From Ustilago trichophora (taxonomy: Eukaryota; Basidiomycota; Ustilaginomycetes; Ustilaginales; Ustilaginaceae): 64,000 nt of DNA. This document shows, one piece after another, positions 9,708-20,418 of the stretch. The translations under genes were made by a program, and so were the position numbers. Below the pieces are notes generated by a model. That model made no database searches. It was not told where the DNA came from and saw nothing but the letters and a program-made list of their open reading frames with translations. The stretch's first letter is position 1. The number at the start of each line of letters is the position of its first letter. The stretch is from positions 620,001 through 684,000 of the forward strand of contig OOIN01000008.1 in NCBI GenBank assembly GCA_900323505.1. The letters run 5' to 3'.

Positions 9708-12700
9708 TTACGAGCTGATGCGACGCACAGTCTTGCGTTCGCGCTCGCCGGCCGTCTTGATGACACCTTCGCTTTCGAGCGTGCGCACAAGCTCGTATAG
9801 ATCAGTAGGATCAACCGGCACCGACGACTGGTCATTGAGCGCTTTGGCGAGATCGACGTATCGAACAGCTTTGGTCGGGGCAGTCGACGAAGGGCCCGAA
9901 GGAGAGGTAGCCCTGCCAGAGGCGCTGCCCATCTCATCGAGCAGCTGGAGGAACTCGCGTCGCAGATCGCCAGCAAGTTTGCGCTGGTGGTGCGATCGGC
10001 CTGTGTTGATGAGGTCCAGATCAATAAGTCCAGTGCGCGGGTCGGTAGCTGAAGACTTGGCTGCTTCGCGGATCAGACGGGCTGCCTCCTCAACGTCGTC
10101 CACGACGACCTCGTCGGCGAAACGCATGCGGGCGTGTGCCTCGGACAGACGGATCATCGATTCAAGCTGTCTTGTCGTAGCAGTGATTCGGCGCTCGGCG
10201 CTGCGTGGGTCCTCACCGACTTTACGCAGCTCGACGTAGCGAGCGGCGAGAGCGTCACCGGCTTCCTTGGTGAGGACCGGCGAGATGCGGTTGCGTGCGT
10301 AAGAGATGTAGGCGGTGAGTGTCTCGATGGGCAGAATGTCTTTGCCACCAGTGTCGGGCTTGTCTTCCAAGTAGAGGCTGACCAGGTGGCGAGCCAGACG
10401 GCGATCGTTGGCCTCGTCGATCTTGTCGAGCACCAGGTAGACCAGATCGAATCGACTGATGAGGGTAGGAGGAAGATCGATGTTCTTGGTGATGGGCAGG
10501 TTGACGTTGTAGCGCGAGCCCGTTGGGTTGGCAGCCGCGAGGATCGAGGCACGTGCATTGAGGGTGGTAATGATACCGGCCTTGGCGATGCTGAGCGTCT
10601 GCTGCTCCATCACTTCGTGCAAGACACTGCGAGTAGCTTCCGACATCTTGTCGAACTCGTCGATACAGCAGACACCGCCGTCCGAAAGAACAAGCGCACC
10701 GGACTCGAGCACAAGCTGCTTGGTATCAGGGTCACGCGTCACGTAGGCGGTGAGACCGACGGCCGAAGAACCCTTGCCCGAGGCGTATACACCTCGTGGC
10801 GCAATCTTGTGGACGTACTGAAGGATTTGACTCTTGGCGATACCGGGGTCACCCACCATCAGCACGTTGATGTCACCACGGTAGCGAGGGCCACCGCCGC
10901 CGCCTCCGGTACTAATCGTCTTGTTGGTACCTCCGAAGAGCTGCAAGAGGATACCCTTCTTGACGTCGTCCATCTCGTAGATACTCGGGGCCAAGCTGCG
11001 CGAGAGCACTTCGTAGACATCCGGTCGGTCGGCGATGGAACGCAGCTTGTCTTCGAGATCCTGGCTGCGAGGCATGTCTGCGTCATCAGCATCTCCACCA
11101 AAGCCGCTCTGCACATCGACATCCTCGTCGTCCTCCTCACCGCCGACGCCGACAGCTTGCGCGCCAGGGCCGGCAGCTTGCTCGGAAGCGTCTCGAGTAG
11201 AGAGATCAACGCCGAGCCTCTTGGCGTTGGTGCGCTTGATGTGAAGGATGTCAACGAATGTCTTGTAGAGACTCTTGAGACTACGCTGTCGAGGGTTGAC
11301 GCGGACAGGTGTGCTTCGGAAGATACCGGTGATCTCGACGCGGTCACCAGGCTTGCTGATGTCGACCAATTCGTCGTAGGCGCACATGCTTACGGTGTGA
11401 GGGGTCTGACCATCAGGAACGACGTCGGGAGTCTCCTGAATGCGAACGACCTGGCGATCCGAGAACTCGCATCGGTTGTGGATGAGCGACATGGATCCCT
11501 GCAAGTTGCAGACCTGTCGTGGACAGCGATCTGGCTCTGCGATGCGGCCTCGGTCAATCTCGACGGGTACGGTGTGGTTGCAGACAAGGCATCGGAAGAA
11601 GGCCTGCTTCATCTCGGGGATGATGGGCGTGGCACGGATGACGAGACCTCGCACAGTGACGAGCTTGTCGATGTCCGAAGGGTTGAGATCGCGCATGTTG
11701 ATGGCTTCGGCGCCGTATGGGCGCACCTTGTAGAGTTTGGTCTCCATGAGCTCAATCTCGGCGAGACCCATGTCACCGCCCATACCCTCTCGTCCTTCCT
11801 TCTGGTCTTCGTAAGCCATCTCGAGCATTTCGTCCTTGAGCACCTGATCCATGATGGGCACCATTTCCTGTGGGTAGCGGATGAGTTGCATCTTGAGCCT
11901 CTTGGAGGGAGGGAAAGCCTCGAGGTCCGAGATGCGCAGGTTGAGGTTGGTCTGGTCGGTGATCCTCATGCGACGAAGGTAGCCCTCGTAGACAAGACGC
12001 TCGCCCTCAGCAGGGTTGCCGGTGGCGGCTGGAGGAAGGGGCTGGCCGAGGTTCTTGGCGTGAGCCCACCTGTACTTGAGACGGAAGCCGCGGAGGAAAG
12101 ATCGGAACATCTCCATGGTCTCGCCGATGGAGACGTTGGTACCCCAGATGACCTTGGAGACGCCATCGTGACCTGGAGCAGCGGCATCGCTGGTGACGCC
12201 GTGCTGGGAGAAGCTGAATGCGTCACTGTGGCCATCAGCAGCAGGCTGACTACCGCCAAATACGGAGGAGGCACGAGCGGGTGCACCTTCTCCCTGGCCA
12301 GCGCTGTTCGAGTTATTGTTGATGCGAGTCCTCCTCAGCAATGATGGCGAGGAGAGGGCGACCGAGGAGTGGATCTCACCACGACGCTGGTGTCGTGGAG
12401 TGGTGCCGCCGGAGCTTGGGAAGAAGAGAGGCTCGTCCAGACGGCTGATACCGCTGCTGCTCGAAGGCAAGCGGTTCTCTGCGTTTTGGCTACGTTGTGC
12501 CGAAGCCAGCGGGGTCCTCTGACCCCTTGATGTTCGTGCCGACGGTGACGATGTAGGAAAGTGAAGTGGTGATGAAGCTGCGAGAATTGGATGACGGACT
12601 CAAATCGTCAGCATTTTCGAAGGCCGCAAAACATCTTTGAGCCAGAACAAAACTTACCTCCGAGTGAACTTTGTGGTTGTCTTACGCTAGATGCCTGGCT

Positions 12701-12844
12701 CTTGAGAGGACTGCTTGAGGGAAAGGCGAGTGGCGACGAGGCACCTGCTGCGTTTCGATTCGAAAGGGATGCTGGAGCGAGAGGAGTGCGCTGCTCGGCA
12801 TCGCGCATCTCGGTATCGCTGGGAGGACCGCCAGGCGTCGACAT
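9708..12844 (-). CDS. MCM4: MCM4 replicative helicase subunit
   Basis: Two exons, 12844-12658 and 12577-9708, give 1018 residues. The 80-nt intron (12657-12578) has a GTAAGT donor and a CGCAG acceptor, and the join keeps the frame. The protein is the Mcm4 subunit of the MCM2-7 DNA helicase loaded at origins. Visible features: a Ser/Pro-rich N-terminal tail of about 200 residues with many S/T-P sites (likely CDK/DDK targets), a zinc-binding motif with cysteines near 392, 395, 414 and 419, Walker A GDPGIAKS near 638-645, Walker B CCIDEFDKM near 699-707, and the arginine-finger motif SRFDL near 770-774. Using only the long downstream frame would lose the first about 98 residues. The promoter carries MCB-like elements (see 13287-13317), fitting G1/S control. 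It is followed downstream by Vta1 and preceded by Cdc20, all on the same strand. Confidence 0.96.
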
Positions 12845-13741
12845 TGTGGTGTGAGATTGGGGTCAATGGACCGTATGTGATTTCTGGTGGGGACGGTAGA
12901 AGGATAGAGTCGATGCGAAGCGAAGCCAAGTCGTGAATACGATCGAGCGTTACGTCGAGATGGTGATGGCAGCCAATGTTTGGTGATACGATGGATGGTA
13001 TGAAGATCGTCGTAGAAGGTGAAAGTGACAGTACGCAACACGGAGACACAAATTGTTTGTCTGCGTGTGAGGGCGAGCGACCGAGAGTGTTGAAGTGTTG
13101 CGAAAAGCGCACGCATCTTTTTGCACAGTCATTCCACAAAGCCTTTCACCCTTTCTTTTTCCGCTGCTCAAGTGCCTCACGATCTTGCGCAAAAGGAGAC
13201 AGACGACACAAGACAGCTACAGTGCCTCTCTCTGTGTTGTTTCCTCGCGCTCCAATTTCTCAATCTCTGGAACACGCTCGTGCTCAACGCGTAAATGAGG
13301 AATTGCAATTTACGCGACACGTCCATTTCTCAAACAAGTCGCGCTCAGACTTTGGACGCGCGATTTTGTCTTCTCAGTGCGATACCTTCCCACTCCGCCA
13401 AGAAAGTGTCAGACACGATCCGGATCTAACGTTTGCAATGCTCTAACAATGTCGGCGCTTTCCAATGAGCAAGCGGCCGCTGTGTTGCGATCTTCAGGTG
13501 CAGCATTCCAAGGTTCCTATGAAATGCTTCTTATTGATCAGATATATAGACGATGCAAGTGGTATAGGTGAAGAGCTACGGGAAAGTGAATGCGTATGAA
13601 TGTTGTTTATGAATAGTGAGCAAGAGCGAGAGGAAGGAACCAGGGTTAGACGGAGCAGAATGCAAGAAGAACGACCAACTTTGACTTTTGACGAAACGGC
13701 AGAGAGCTTTCATATGCAGGTCTCAATTCCAGCTGAAGGAA
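12845..13741. promoter_or_regulatory. MCM4 promoter region
   Basis: About 900 bp between the MCM4 start and the Cdc20 stop. It contains the MCB-like elements listed separately and no supported gene. Open frames here are short and lack any family signal. Confidence 0.6.
13287..13317. promoter_or_regulatory. Inverted pair of MCB-like elements upstream of MCM4
   Basis: The half-site CGCGTAAAT at 13288-13296 is mirrored exactly by ATTTACGCG at 13308-13316, with an 11-bp spacer. The left copy contains the full MluI cell-cycle box ACGCGT (13287-13292) and the right copy ACGCGA. A third ACGCGC core lies near 13355. In fungi, ACGCGT-type boxes bind MBF (Swi6 with Mbp1/Res1) and drive G1/S transcription of MCM genes. 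The cluster is about 440-515 bp upstream of the MCM4 ATG. Binding is inference; the motif arrangement is read directly. Confidence 0.65.
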
Positions 13742-15400
13742 TCAACGAAGAGTACGGACACTAGAACCACCAGCGCTGTGCGATCCGAAGCCACCAGTCG
13801 CTTTGGCACCTTTACTCGACTCCACCGGCTTCTCAAAGATCCTCCAGAGCTTGAGCTCTTCGTCGTCGCTGACAGTTGCCAGCACCTCTCCGTCTGGGCT
13901 GAGGCTCGAGTGGAGCACACGCTTCTCGTGCGCCTCGATTTCGGCCACTTTGGTACCCGAGGGATGCGACCAGATGTTGAGCAACCCTTTGCTCGACTCG
14001 GTCGTACCAAGTCCATGGGTCGAGACGATCTCGCGGTAGTGCGGTGCCCAATGAAGTGAGGTGATCTGGGCACCGGTCGAGATGGTCATGGTTCGAGAGT
14101 TTTGCGTGGTGTTCCAAAAGTGGATGTTGCGATCGCTTGTGCCTCCGCCGGTGGCCAAAAGGCTAAGATTGTGCGGGCACCAGGCGAGGGCTTTGACTGC
14201 CGCCTGGTGATTTTCTTTGCGCATCTTGGCGACAGAGGTACGACGATCCCAAACTTTGACTACGTTGTCGTTTCCACCTGACGCCATGAGGGCACTGTCT
14301 GATCGCCATTCCATGCCGCAGACGGGTCCGTGATGTGCCTTTTCGAGTGTTCGAGTCACTGCGTCGCGCTCTCGAACGTCGTACTCGCGAATGATACCGC
14401 TCTGGAAACCTGCGTTGAGCGTTCCATCCGGTGCCCAGGCTGCTACGTTGACCGAGGCGTGGTCTGCACCACCATCGCCAGTTGGCTTCAACGTTCGCAT
14501 ACGAGTGCTGCTCTCCACATCCCAGATCTGCACAAAGCCACCCTCGAGACCAACGGCAAGGATGTTGCCATCCGCATCCCATCGCAGTCCAGTGATCAGT
14601 CCGCCACCGCCCACCTTTTCTGCCATCGTCGATGTGTCCAACAGAGCACTTGCATCACCTGTGTTGCCGTTCCAGATCCACAATCCTGTCTGCAGCGCAA
14701 CCGCAACTATGTTGGTCGAAGACCAGTCCAAAAGGTTGTAGTAGAAGTCTCCCACCATGCTCGGCGCGTCCAAGGTCCTCTCTGGTGTGATCGGGATCCT
14801 TCGACGTCCAGCGCTCTGCAGACTGCTTGGCATTGTGGATTTGGGCTTTGTCATTGCGTATCGGCTCCGCACGTCTGGGTTCGCCAGGGAACTAGGCGGC
14901 GCTGCTGAGAACGAGAGAATCCTCTGCGACATCTCTGCTGAGACCGAGTCTTCAAAGGAGGGGTGTCCATCCAAGTCGGTGGGATTTGCATTGGCTGCTG
15001 CAATATTCGCTGCGATGTTGGGATCCGTAGCATCGTTCGACATCTGCGAGCGGATCGTGTCACCGTCAGCATCCGCGTGGGTGTGAGGGGTGGTCGATCG
15101 CTTGAGCTCTCGGTTGGGAATGTATCGGTCGCCACGAGAGATGCTTGCTGCCACCTTGGGCTTCAGAGCTTTGTCAGGACCTTGCCAGTCCCTTGTGATG
15201 CCCACCTTGAGATCCGCTGAAGAAGAGGGGACAGAGTCGAGACGGTCTTTGCGCGATAGACCCAGTCTGCCAGGCCCAGCTTTGAGCGAAGCACCCTTGC
15301 TGGGAGAGGTGCCGAGCTTCATATCGCGCATGTTGGCCGAAACATCCTTGAGAGGCGAGTCCATGGAGATGCCGTTCGAGGCGCCCAGTCTTGAAGCCAT
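13742..15400 (-). CDS. CDC20: Cdc20/Slp1-type APC/C activator
   Basis: A 552-residue WD40 protein that recruits substrates to the anaphase-promoting complex at the metaphase-anaphase transition. The N-terminus carries the C-box DRYIPNR at residues 91-97 and a Mad2-binding type motif RILSF at 160-164. The segment RRIPITPERTLDAP before the propeller favours Cdc20 over Cdh1/Fzr, which has a KISKIPFKVLDAP-type sequence. Seven WD40 blades follow from about residue 220 to 520, with clear blades such as SGGNDNVVKVWDRR and TVSDDEELKLWR. The protein ends in Leu-Arg rather than the usual Ile-Arg tail that binds Cdc27, a conservative change. The start is the ATG at 15400, no intron. It sits next to MCM4, another cell-cycle gene, on the same strand. 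Confidence 0.9.
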   Translation of the reverse strand: MASRLGASNGISMDSPLKDVSANMRDMKLGTSPSKGASLKAGPGRLGLSRKDRLDSVPSSSADLKVGITRDWQGPDKALKPKVAASISRGDRYIPNRELKRSTTPHTHADADGDTIRSQMSNDATDPNIAANIAAANANPTDLDGHPSFEDSVSAEMSQRILSFSAAPPSSLANPDVRSRYAMTKPKSTMPSSLQSAGRRRIPITPERTLDAPSMVGDFYYNLLDWSSTNIVAVALQTGLWIWNGNTGDASALLDTSTMAEKVGGGGLITGLRWDADGNILAVGLEGGFVQIWDVESSTRMRTLKPTGDGGADHASVNVAAWAPDGTLNAGFQSGIIREYDVRERDAVTRTLEKAHHGPVCGMEWRSDSALMASGGNDNVVKVWDRRTSVAKMRKENHQAAVKALAWCPHNLSLLATGGGTSDRNIHFWNTTQNSRTMTISTGAQITSLHWAPHYREIVSTHGLGTTESSKGLLNIWSHPSGTKVAEIEAHEKRVLHSSLSPDGEVLATVSDDEELKLWRIFEKPVESSKGAKATGGFGSHSAGGSSVRTLR

Positions 15401-15952
15401 CGTGACGAATCCGCTCCAACTATAGCAGCTAACTAGCTACTTTACTGTGTTGTTGTTCCGCAAGTCGGCGAGCGCTCGAAGTCGGTCAGCCCTGAGTTGA
15501 TACCAGTAAAGCGAAGCGGATCTAAGTTGCAGCAAGTGTTGCACTGCTGATCGCCTCGGTCGAAGTTGTGTGGTGAGATGGAGTAGCAAAGTGCTCCACA
15601 GTCAGGCCGAAGTGTCTTGACTGTCTGTTGCTCCCAAAGCTGCAGGTCCAATAAATTTCTACACGAGGCCAGTGTGTGTCTCTCAGAACAGACCAACACT
15701 CGCCGCGACCTGATCGTCACGTGCCGTGCCAAATTTCCGGTCGATCTAACAAGGTCAGCGAAAAAGTCCAGACCCCGCAATTGCCCAAGTCCAGACTTCA
15801 CCACAAGACATCGAAGCAAAGATCTCCCACGATCCCTCATACGTTCTTCAAGGAATGGCAGTGAACTTGTCTGATGCTGCAAATAACCATTTCATTGTGT
15901 GACAGCAAATACATAAAAGAACAAGTCAAACGTCACCCGCTGTTGCTTGCGA
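15401..15952. other. Intergenic, Cdc20 promoter
   Basis: About 550 bp between the Cdc20 start and the stop of the next minus-strand gene. No gene or obvious repeat was seen. It should hold the Cdc20 promoter. Confidence 0.5.
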
Positions 15953-18493
15953 CTACGACTGACGCGCTGGCTGGCCCCAATTCGCCTGTCCAGCTGGAGG
16001 ATGCGCGAACGATGGCTGCGGATAGGGTGTTGAGGCGTTGGGTGGCATCAGGCGACCTCCGTGGCTCAACCCGCCAGCGGGACTCGCAAATGCGAAGGAA
16101 GCGTTGGGACCTGGCACCAATCGCTGCGCTTGAGGCGTCATACCAGGCCCGACCGGATACCCTGGATGCATGCGCGCGTTGGGCGACATGGCCATGGCTT
16201 GTTGGCGAGGCTGCTGAGGCGATGGCGCCAGAGGTGGACCTGGCCGCGTTCCAGGCGAAGAGCCTTGCGGGAGCGACGGTTGGCGCTGCTCCGAGACCGG
16301 ACCTGGTGCACTTGGAGCACGAACGGGATCGATGTCGTGGCGATCACTGTTGTGATCATAGGTGCGGCTGGCGGCAAAACGGTCCAGGGCGCCACGTCCA
16401 CGGTCTTCGGCGTGACTGCCTCCAGGGCCGGCTCTGCGTGCCGACTTTTTCGCCTTGGAGCCGCTTCCGTCTGCCAGACGGATCGTAGTGTCGTCGCACA
16501 ATACCAAGGGTGTTTCGGAAATGACGCTTCCGGCTTTGGTAACCTTGACAACGTTGGCGTCGAGAGCGCCCCAGAAGCCGTCGCGGACACTACCAAGGAG
16601 GTCCGGATCAATGGCGCCGCTGCTAGTGGAGAAGGCACGCAGCTTGCTCGCATCCGGCACGACGCTCTGGACAGCATCCGAGGTGAGATCGGCTGCGCGT
16701 GGCTGCAGTGCCACGAGCGAGCTTAGAGATTCCAACAAGAGAGCTGCCGTCGCTTCTTCTTCTGCACTCGGCGACTCGTCCTCGACAGCTGACAAGCTCG
16801 TGCGATCTGAAGCTGTTGGTTGGTACGACCTTCGAAGTCGAGCCCATTGAAATTCCTGCAATCGATGAAGCAGCATCATGTTGAAGCGGAGATGTGAAGT
16901 GACCAGCTCGTCCTGGCTAAGCCTCTTCAGGCTTGCACTGACATCGTCTTCATCGACTCCGCTCAAGAGGCTGCGCAACACGACCGCCGTTTCGTCACTC
17001 TCCGGTCCTTCCATGGAGATATCGCCATCGACATCCGCACTGGCATCTCCTTTTGCCGTCGCTGAGAAAGGTGCCGGTTCTTCCAGCGCGTCTGCGTCAA
17101 GGCCGTCTTCCTCCTGCTCTTCGTCACCGTACGCCTGGAAAGGCTTGTCACCCCATGCCAAAGACACCGAATGCTGAGCTTGGACACAGTTGTACCAAAG
17201 CGTGCTGCTAGTGGAATTACTGATGGATGAAGCCGACGAGTCGTACGTGGGCGCAAAGGAGGCGTAGTTGCCATAGTTGAGGAACGTCACGGGCTGAGGT
17301 TTGGCCTGCGGCTGCGTCGCAGCTCGTTTCGAGTCGGAACGGTGTCGTTGACTACTCCTGCCTAGTCTCTGTCCAAGGGTGGGTGTCGGTACAAGTCCTT
17401 GACGTTTGAGGGCGCGCATCTGAGCTTCGCTCTGTGCACTGATCTGGACGAGGTCTGCCTGTGCTGGATCCAACTTGGCCAACTGTGCACGGTCGAGAGC
17501 GATGGCTTTGGTGAAATAGTCGCCACGAGGGAGTCGCATGTGCAAAGCATATCTGCTGGCCGCTTGGTTGTCGGTCAACAAGCGGATGGGCCAAATTTTT
17601 ACAGCATCGTTGTCGTCGTCGTCGTTCAAAGCCTCTGCAGCGCCGCTTTTGCGAGCATTCTTAGCTTCCAGCAAGCGTGCTCTCTCCTCGACGACTGAAG
17701 CAAGGATCTGGCCTTTGAGCGCATCTGTGCTGGCGTCTGATTGGCGTTGGTGTGTCGCGAGCTGATCGACAAGGCCAAGCACGAGCGTGAGGGTTGAAAG
17801 CCTTGCTAAGTCTTTGGAAGCATGTTGTGTGACCGCTGCGGCGTGCCCTACTTGAAGGTGTTTGAAAATGTCGGATTTTGCAAGGAGAGGCTCGCGCATG
17901 CTTAGCAGTCGATTCCTGAGGTCGCGCAGACTTGCACCAGGCCGCAATAAATCCTCGAGGGCGTTCGTAGAAGAGCCATTTGTCTTGCGAAGCTTGCCCT
18001 TCGTATCTGCTTGCGTAGAGTCGGATATGAGATCGGCAGCGTCCAAGGCGCTGAGGATGGTGGAGAGCTTCTTGGCGTCGTCGCTGCTCAAGACAAGTTC
18101 TTCCACTTTCTGAGCAGCCGAACTAACTTCTGCCGTCGGCGATGAGATTGCAGATGCGCTGGAGCTGGGTATCCCTAGAAGTGATTGCATCTTCTTGGAC
18201 AGCTGCGTCTTTTTGGAAGTCGGATCCGCTGATTGTGCTCGAGCGTCAACACCATTGGGCTTGCTGCCATCCGCAGAAGCATCTTTTGCAGCAGCATCCG
18301 CAGCATCCGCCATGTGCTGATCGGCTCCATTGACTTCGTTGGAGCCTTCTAGTGGCTCATCTCCGCGCTTGCGCTTGCGGTCGACTTTGGTAGGAGAGGC
18401 GGAGGGTGGCATTGCCGATGGTTCTGGTGTTGTAGCTGTGGCATCCGTGTTCCTCGCGCCACGCGCGGATCTGCGTAGTGGGGACGTCATCAT
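15953..18493 (-). CDS. Nuclear-looking protein of unknown function (846 aa)
   Basis: An 846-residue protein I cannot assign. The N-terminus is basic and nuclear-localisation-like (two Met codons, then SPLRRSARGARN and KVDRKRKRGDE). Residues about 115-340 are helical and Ala/Leu/Gln-rich. A short distinctive segment, NYGNYASFAPTYDSS near residue 404, followed by an aromatic patch, is the best candidate for a conserved motif. An acidic stretch follows near 455-520, then a helical region, and the last about 110 residues are Pro/Gln/Gly-rich and disordered. The layout resembles subunits of chromatin-remodelling or transcription complexes, but that is only an impression. The start is the first of two tandem ATGs at 18493; the frame is uninterrupted. 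It is transcribed divergently from the CCCH gene across 2 kb. Confidence 0.75.
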   Translation of the reverse strand: MMTSPLRRSARGARNTDATATTPEPSAMPPSASPTKVDRKRKRGDEPLEGSNEVNGADQHMADAADAAAKDASADGSKPNGVDARAQSADPTSKKTQLSKKMQSLLGIPSSSASAISSPTAEVSSAAQKVEELVLSSDDAKKLSTILSALDAADLISDSTQADTKGKLRKTNGSSTNALEDLLRPGASLRDLRNRLLSMREPLLAKSDIFKHLQVGHAAAVTQHASKDLARLSTLTLVLGLVDQLATHQRQSDASTDALKGQILASVVEERARLLEAKNARKSGAAEALNDDDDNDAVKIWPIRLLTDNQAASRYALHMRLPRGDYFTKAIALDRAQLAKLDPAQADLVQISAQSEAQMRALKRQGLVPTPTLGQRLGRSSQRHRSDSKRAATQPQAKPQPVTFLNYGNYASFAPTYDSSASSISNSTSSTLWYNCVQAQHSVSLAWGDKPFQAYGDEEQEEDGLDADALEEPAPFSATAKGDASADVDGDISMEGPESDETAVVLRSLLSGVDEDDVSASLKRLSQDELVTSHLRFNMMLLHRLQEFQWARLRRSYQPTASDRTSLSAVEDESPSAEEEATAALLLESLSSLVALQPRAADLTSDAVQSVVPDASKLRAFSTSSGAIDPDLLGSVRDGFWGALDANVVKVTKAGSVISETPLVLCDDTTIRLADGSGSKAKKSARRAGPGGSHAEDRGRGALDRFAASRTYDHNSDRHDIDPVRAPSAPGPVSEQRQPSLPQGSSPGTRPGPPLAPSPQQPRQQAMAMSPNARMHPGYPVGPGMTPQAQRLVPGPNASFAFASPAGGLSHGGRLMPPNASTPYPQPSFAHPPAGQANWGQPARQS

Positions 18494-19411
18494 GGTCGAA
18501 GTTGGATATGCGGCACCTCCGGAAGCGCGTCACGCCTTGGTGGCAGCCGCTCGAGTGACGATGTCGACGACGACGACGAATGCGGCGGTGGCGATGCTGT
18601 CTGGAACAAAGTGATCGACGAATGTTCTGCAGAAAGGTGGACGGAAGGGCCGAAAGAGAGCTTTGCAATCGTCGGAAAGAGGGCGTGGGATTCGAGAAAC
18701 AACGCGCGGTGAAGTGGAGCGCGTATGCGTAAATGGGTGTTGCAGACGCGGACGAAATTCGGGAACAAGGAGCGTGGCCGTGATGATGCACCGTTTTAGC
18801 ACGACAAGGGCAGGAAAAAGATGCAAGAGCGGAAGATGGGCCGGTCGCGGGCGGAGAGGGGACAGGAGAGTTGGATGGAGATGGTGAAGGCTGCTTGATG
18901 GTTGATTTGAGCGACGTCAAAAGATGAATCAAAAGAGCGTGTGCTTTGGCTGAAGCTGGAGCGTCGGGTTGCGGAGCTGCACTTGCGAGAGAAAGAAGAC
19001 TTTCTGACTCAAAAGCGCGAAAGCCCAACCTGGCGGATCCAGTTTTGGTTTTTTTTGGAAAAATGCACCCAAATTTGGATTTGACGCATACATCCGCACA
19101 CGGGTTGAAATGCCTTCTCGATTCATTAGACTGATGAAATGCCCGACGGATGGTCCCACCAAAAGAGCATATCCTCAACTGCGCTTGCTGCTCTACTGAG
19201 CTTCTTTAAGCTATGGTGACGAGGCGTAGCAGAGCAGCGCGTCCGTTTGCGATGGTCCTTGATGTTTGCTCTCTCGTCTAATCAAGTTGGGCATTGGTCG
19301 AAAATGTTGCAGATGAGCGGCCTTCATTGGCAGCATGTCGATACGTGGGTGTAAGGCAAGGCGAGCTGGCAAAGTGAATGCGCAGAAGGGAAGATGCCAG
19401 GCTGTTCACCT

Positions 19412-19469
19412 TTCCTCACAAAACATCGACACGGTGTCGAATCAAAGTGTAGGCTTGCTTTGTGAGGAA
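19412..19469. repeat. Nested palindrome (outer 11 bp, inner 7 bp)
   Basis: Outer perfect inverted repeat TTCCTCACAAA (19412-19422) with TTTGTGAGGAA (19459-19469). Inside it is a second near-continuous palindrome, TCGACAC-G-GTGTCGA at 19426-19440. As RNA or cruciform DNA this would form a two-tier hairpin. No coding frame or known element covers it. Confidence 0.7.
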
Positions 19470-20153
19470 GATTGAGTGGCTCTTGATCTTGCTGTGATCC
19501 CCGGCTGGCTTTTCACGAACGGCGAGCTTTAAACAAGTCGCAGCGAGTGTCGTGTGTGTCGGAATGGGCCGGTTTCCAAGCGGCTGCCTAGCGTGTTGCA
19601 GTCACCGCGCCGCGGCTCTTGCCAGTGAGTGCCAACGGACTTGTTGATGCTGTATGGTTTACCTGCTATCCAAAGCTATCCAATTGTCTTAGAAAACGCC
19701 TAGAAACACTATCTGTAGATGAAAGGCGGGGTTGCAACGTGATTGCGGAGTGCAGCAAAACCTTGAAGCATGCTCGAAAGGCTGCTTGAATTACTGTATC
19801 GACGCGAAGCGACAGCGATACGACGCATCCTTTTTGTCGTCTCTTCAACAAATACATCTGCATAAGACTCAAACGCAAGCTTGCACCCCTCATAGATCGG
19901 AGGCGGCCGCTATAGTCTTTGAGCCTCTCTTGCTACCGACTGTAGGATAAGGTTAGGGTTGCAGCTCAGTTGCGGCACTTCCGTTGCGCAACCAGATGGG
20001 ACGCATTGGCCATTTGCTGAGTTGCTGAGCCGGCGGTCAGAGGAGCAAGGTGGAAGAGATGGACAACGACAAAGCGTCACTTCTACAATCACCCCATCAT
20101 CAAAAACAACGGAAGGGCCGAAATCCCACACCCTAGCACCTCTGATCAGCCTC

Positions 20154-20159
20154 TATAAA
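20154..20159 (+). promoter_or_regulatory. TATA box of the CCCH gene
   Basis: TATAAA followed by G, about 165 bp before a putative leader intron and about 380 bp before the start codon at 20536. It matches the canonical TATA sequence and sits in a suitable position if the leader is spliced. Assignment to this gene is inference. Confidence 0.45.
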
Positions 20160-20319
20160 GGTAGAGGCCACAAACCACTCCCCTCCTCCCTCCTTCTACT
20201 ACTCGTGTCAATCCGGACAAACAACCAAGCTTTCATGTAGTTCCCCGCTCCTCTCCAGCTCAACAACAACCCCGCAAGCTTTGACAGGAACCTATCATTA
20301 TTCATCCCGCACTCCTATT

Positions 20320-20418
20320 GTGAGTCTGGAGGCTTTCCGACCATCGTTCCCGCACATGGCTTTCAACGCCTTCCGCAACAGTACTGACCTCAACTTTTCA
20401 CTGCACTACCGTTTCTAG
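20320..20418 (+). other. Putative 5'-UTR intron
   Basis: A GTGAGT donor at 20320, a CTGAC branch-like sequence near 20384 and a TTCTAG acceptor ending at 20418 (alternative TTCAG at 20430) form a well-shaped intron just upstream of the CCCH start codon. It lies in noncoding leader, so no frame test is available. Confidence 0.45.

Noticed and set aside
10134..12344. 736-codon open frame on the plus strand
   Set aside because: It is exactly antisense to MCM4 and follows from codon bias (few stop complements in C/G-ending codons); its composition is Val/Asp/Leu/His-rich without any domain.
19945..19962. Telomere-like GGTTAGGG sequence
   Set aside because: Only one and a half units; not a telomeric array.
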